Positions 62,263 to 64,000 of a stretch of DNA of 64,000 nt are shown here, one piece after another. This stretch comes from Leclercia adecarboxylata (GTDB lineage Bacteria > Pseudomonadota > Gammaproteobacteria > Enterobacterales > Enterobacteriaceae). The stretch covers positions 1 through 64,000 of the forward strand of contig DERO01000005.1 of NCBI GenBank assembly GCA_002360945.1. The letters run 5' to 3'. Each line of letters opens with the position of its first letter. The first letter of the stretch is position 1. The notes beneath the pieces are model-generated. The model had not been told where the DNA came from, made no database searches, and worked only from the letters and a program-made list of their open reading frames with translations. The position numbers and the translations under genes were made by a program.

Positions 62263-64000
62263 AGGCCGGATTCAACAGCAAGCGCCTGTTTGGTATAACC
62301 CGTTCAAAAGGCAAGATGTACGAATTTGGTCTGGATGAGTCTCAGCATCTCAAGGTGCCTGAAGGTTCAGATCCACTACAGCTGTTTGTGATGACTGTAG
62401 CCACCCTGGGCGACGTGACCGGAGTGCTTGCTGATCTGTCCAATCCGCTAACTCCCCTTCCCCCTGAAACGCAGACAGAACTCAATTTTTGCGCCAGCTT
62501 TTTTGACGCCGTTCTTGATTCAGGATTTGCGCAGGGTCTGGAAAGAACAACATTACTTTTAGCGTCTGCCGCCTATTATATAGCCCGTCGGCCAGGTAGT
62601 AGCTTAGTCCTCGCCCGTCGAATTGAATACAGACCAGAAAGCAACAAAGTTGAACACTTTCTGCAATGGCTCCTCAAAGCAGATTTTAGAAACTACTGGC
62701 GTCTGGACGATAAAGGTTATGGATCGTTGCTTAATTTGATATCACATCATATTGTAACGCATTTTTCTGGAGGGGGCCTACAGCAGCTTATTGAAAGCTT
62801 GCTGAAAACTCTTCGCAATAAAGCTTATAAAATGGGTACCGCTGAGGAGTTACTTTATGCAGATGTCGCCATATCGGTTTGCCGTATGCGGCTTGCCGCA
62901 TCTGCGTGGTCAACCCTTCCACAGTATTCAGGCTTATCTGCAGAGTACTGGCGACCGGTCATTCAGAGAGGACGCTTTCCAAAAGAACTCTGGCCCTCTC
63001 AGCTTCTTTTAGGTACCAGAGGGATCTACAGTGGAGCCTCAGGTCTGATTCAGATGCCTACAAGTGCCGGTAAAACGAGGTCGATTGAGTTAGTCCTGCG
63101 AAGTGCATTTATGTCCGCACGAACCAGGCTTGCGGTGGTAGTCGCGCCCTTCCGGGCACTTTGCCAAGAAATAGCTTTATCACTGCAGCAGGATCTTGCC
63201 GGTGATGACATTAAAGTCAATGAGCTGACGGATGCTCTGCAAATCGACTTCGTGGAGCAAATTGCAGAACTGCTGGGAAGCGCTCCGCCCTCAACACCGA
63301 ATGTATTAGTCCTTACACCAGAAAAGTTTCTCTATGTCCTGCGCCAGTCATCTAAGGTTTTGAAACATGTTGGGCTTGTAGTTTACGACGAGGGTCACCA
63401 GTTCGATACCGGTGGGAGAGGTATAACGTATGAGTTGTTGCTTACTGAAATCAAGGGATTGTTGCCTGATACTGCCCAAACTTTGCTTATTTCTGCTGTT
63501 ATGCAAAACCCGCAGGCGGTTGCACGCTGGCTGATGGGACCGTATAAGGCACAGGTTGTAGACGGCGCAACGCTATTACCCACAAGCCGGTCTGTTGCTT
63601 TTGCAAGCTGGACTGAGTCGCTCGGGCAGTTAATGTTTCATGAAAATGGCTATGACAAAGAAGACTACTTTGTTCCAAGAGTAATAGAACCAGCTCAGCT
63701 CAAAGACATTAAAGCTGACAGTGCGCTGTTTCCGACCCGCGCGAAATCGAGCGACGTATCACTCTATCTGGGGCTGCGGGTTGTCGGTAAAGGTTCCGTT
63801 GCCATTTTCTGCGGGACAAAGTTAATTGCAAACGGTATAGCAAAAAGGGCAGTAGAGATTGCCGATGCGGGATACACCACCGTATGGCCTTCTGCCTACG
63901 CAGATTCTGAAGAAGTCAGTGCACTGAAAACGCTTATCGAAGGTAACTTCGGAAGCGACGCTCTTCTTTTAAAAGCCGCTGAGCTGGGCATATATACACA
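62259..64000 (+). CDS. HamB-like superfamily 2 helicase, partial (3' end beyond window)
   Basis: The frame is open from ATG 62259 to the window end, at least 580 residues. Residues 1-255 form an alpha-helical N-terminal region without known motifs. The helicase core starts with Walker A MPTSAGKT (Lys272), motif Ia VVAPFRALCQE, the TPEK motif (LVLTPEKFLYVL), motif II DEGH (Asp377-His380) and motif III SAVMQ. The PTSAGKT and AP-R-AL forms are typical of Ski2-like helicases, as in HamB. The second RecA domain begins near VAIFCGTKL. It is coupled to the nuclease gene by a four-base overlap. The C-terminal part, and any third gene, lie outside the window. Confidence 0.75.
   Translation, partial: MKAGFNSKRLFGITRSKGKMYEFGLDESQHLKVPEGSDPLQLFVMTVATLGDVTGVLADLSNPLTPLPPETQTELNFCASFFDAVLDSGFAQGLERTTLLLASAAYYIARRPGSSLVLARRIEYRPESNKVEHFLQWLLKADFRNYWRLDDKGYGSLLNLISHHIVTHFSGGGLQQLIESLLKTLRNKAYKMGTAEELLYADVAISVCRMRLAASAWSTLPQYSGLSAEYWRPVIQRGRFPKELWPSQLLLGTRGIYSGASGLIQMPTSAGKTRSIELVLRSAFMSARTRLAVVVAPFRALCQEIALSLQQDLAGDDIKVNELTDALQIDFVEQIAELLGSAPPSTPNVLVLTPEKFLYVLRQSSKVLKHVGLVVYDEGHQFDTGGRGITYELLLTEIKGLLPDTAQTLLISAVMQNPQAVARWLMGPYKAQVVDGATLLPTSRSVAFASWTESLGQLMFHENGYDKEDYFVPRVIEPAQLKDIKADSALFPTRAKSSDVSLYLGLRVVGKGSVAIFCGTKLIANGIAKRAVEIADAGYTTVWPSAYADSEEVSALKTLIEGNFGSDALLLKAAELGIYT

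Noticed and set aside
62879..63073. 64-codon open frame inside the helicase gene
   Set aside because: It is out of frame within the continuous helicase frame and lacks its own ribosome site.

Overview
The window is chromosomal DNA from a member of the Enterobacteriaceae. Nearly every housekeeping gene (mutS, recA, recX, alaS, csrA, gshA, luxS, emrAB, proVWX, norRVW, srl, asc, hyp/hyc) reads as a close homologue of the Escherichia coli gene. The gene order and several accessory genes differ from E. coli, and REP-type palindromes are common, so an Enterobacter/Lelliottia/Leclercia-like genus is more likely than E. coli. This placement is inferred from recalled E. coli proteins and gene order; no database was searched.

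Left part (1-14 kb): mutS, a SymE-like toxin gene with a LexA-box-like site, ygbA, a Fur-box-preceded four-gene operon (binding protein, permease, ATPase, MFS transporter) that looks like iron/metallophore transport, the ascBF/ascG beta-glucoside system, an SgrR-like regulator and an unannotated 50-codon gene. Middle-left (14-24 kb): norVW/norR for anaerobic NO detoxification, with a sigma-54 promoter and three NorR boxes, and the glucitol operon srlAEBD-gutM-srlR-gutQ. Middle (24-35 kb): mltB, pncC, recA-recX, alaS, csrA, a serV-argQ-type tRNA cluster (one Ser, four Arg, one 3' tRNA remnant), yqaBA, gshA, the sRNA gene micA and luxS.

Right-middle (35-47 kb): a lipoprotein gene overlapping a 932-residue periplasmic coiled-coil/FKBP protein with nested internal repeats, then emrB-emrA-mprA, an intact YgaY-like MFS gene and the proU osmoprotectant operon. 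Right (47-60.5 kb): fhlA, hypEDCBA and the divergent hycABCDEFGHI operon. Together these make and mature the formate hydrogenlyase complex under FhlA/sigma-54 control. Compared with E. coli this block has moved away from ygbA-mutS and now follows proV.

Right edge (60.5-64 kb): REP elements, a stand-alone TolA domain III-like lipoprotein, then AT-richer DNA carrying a two-gene nuclease/helicase operon resembling the Hachiman (HamAB) anti-phage system. The helicase gene runs off the window. No CRISPR array, IS element, integrase or rRNA gene was recognised.
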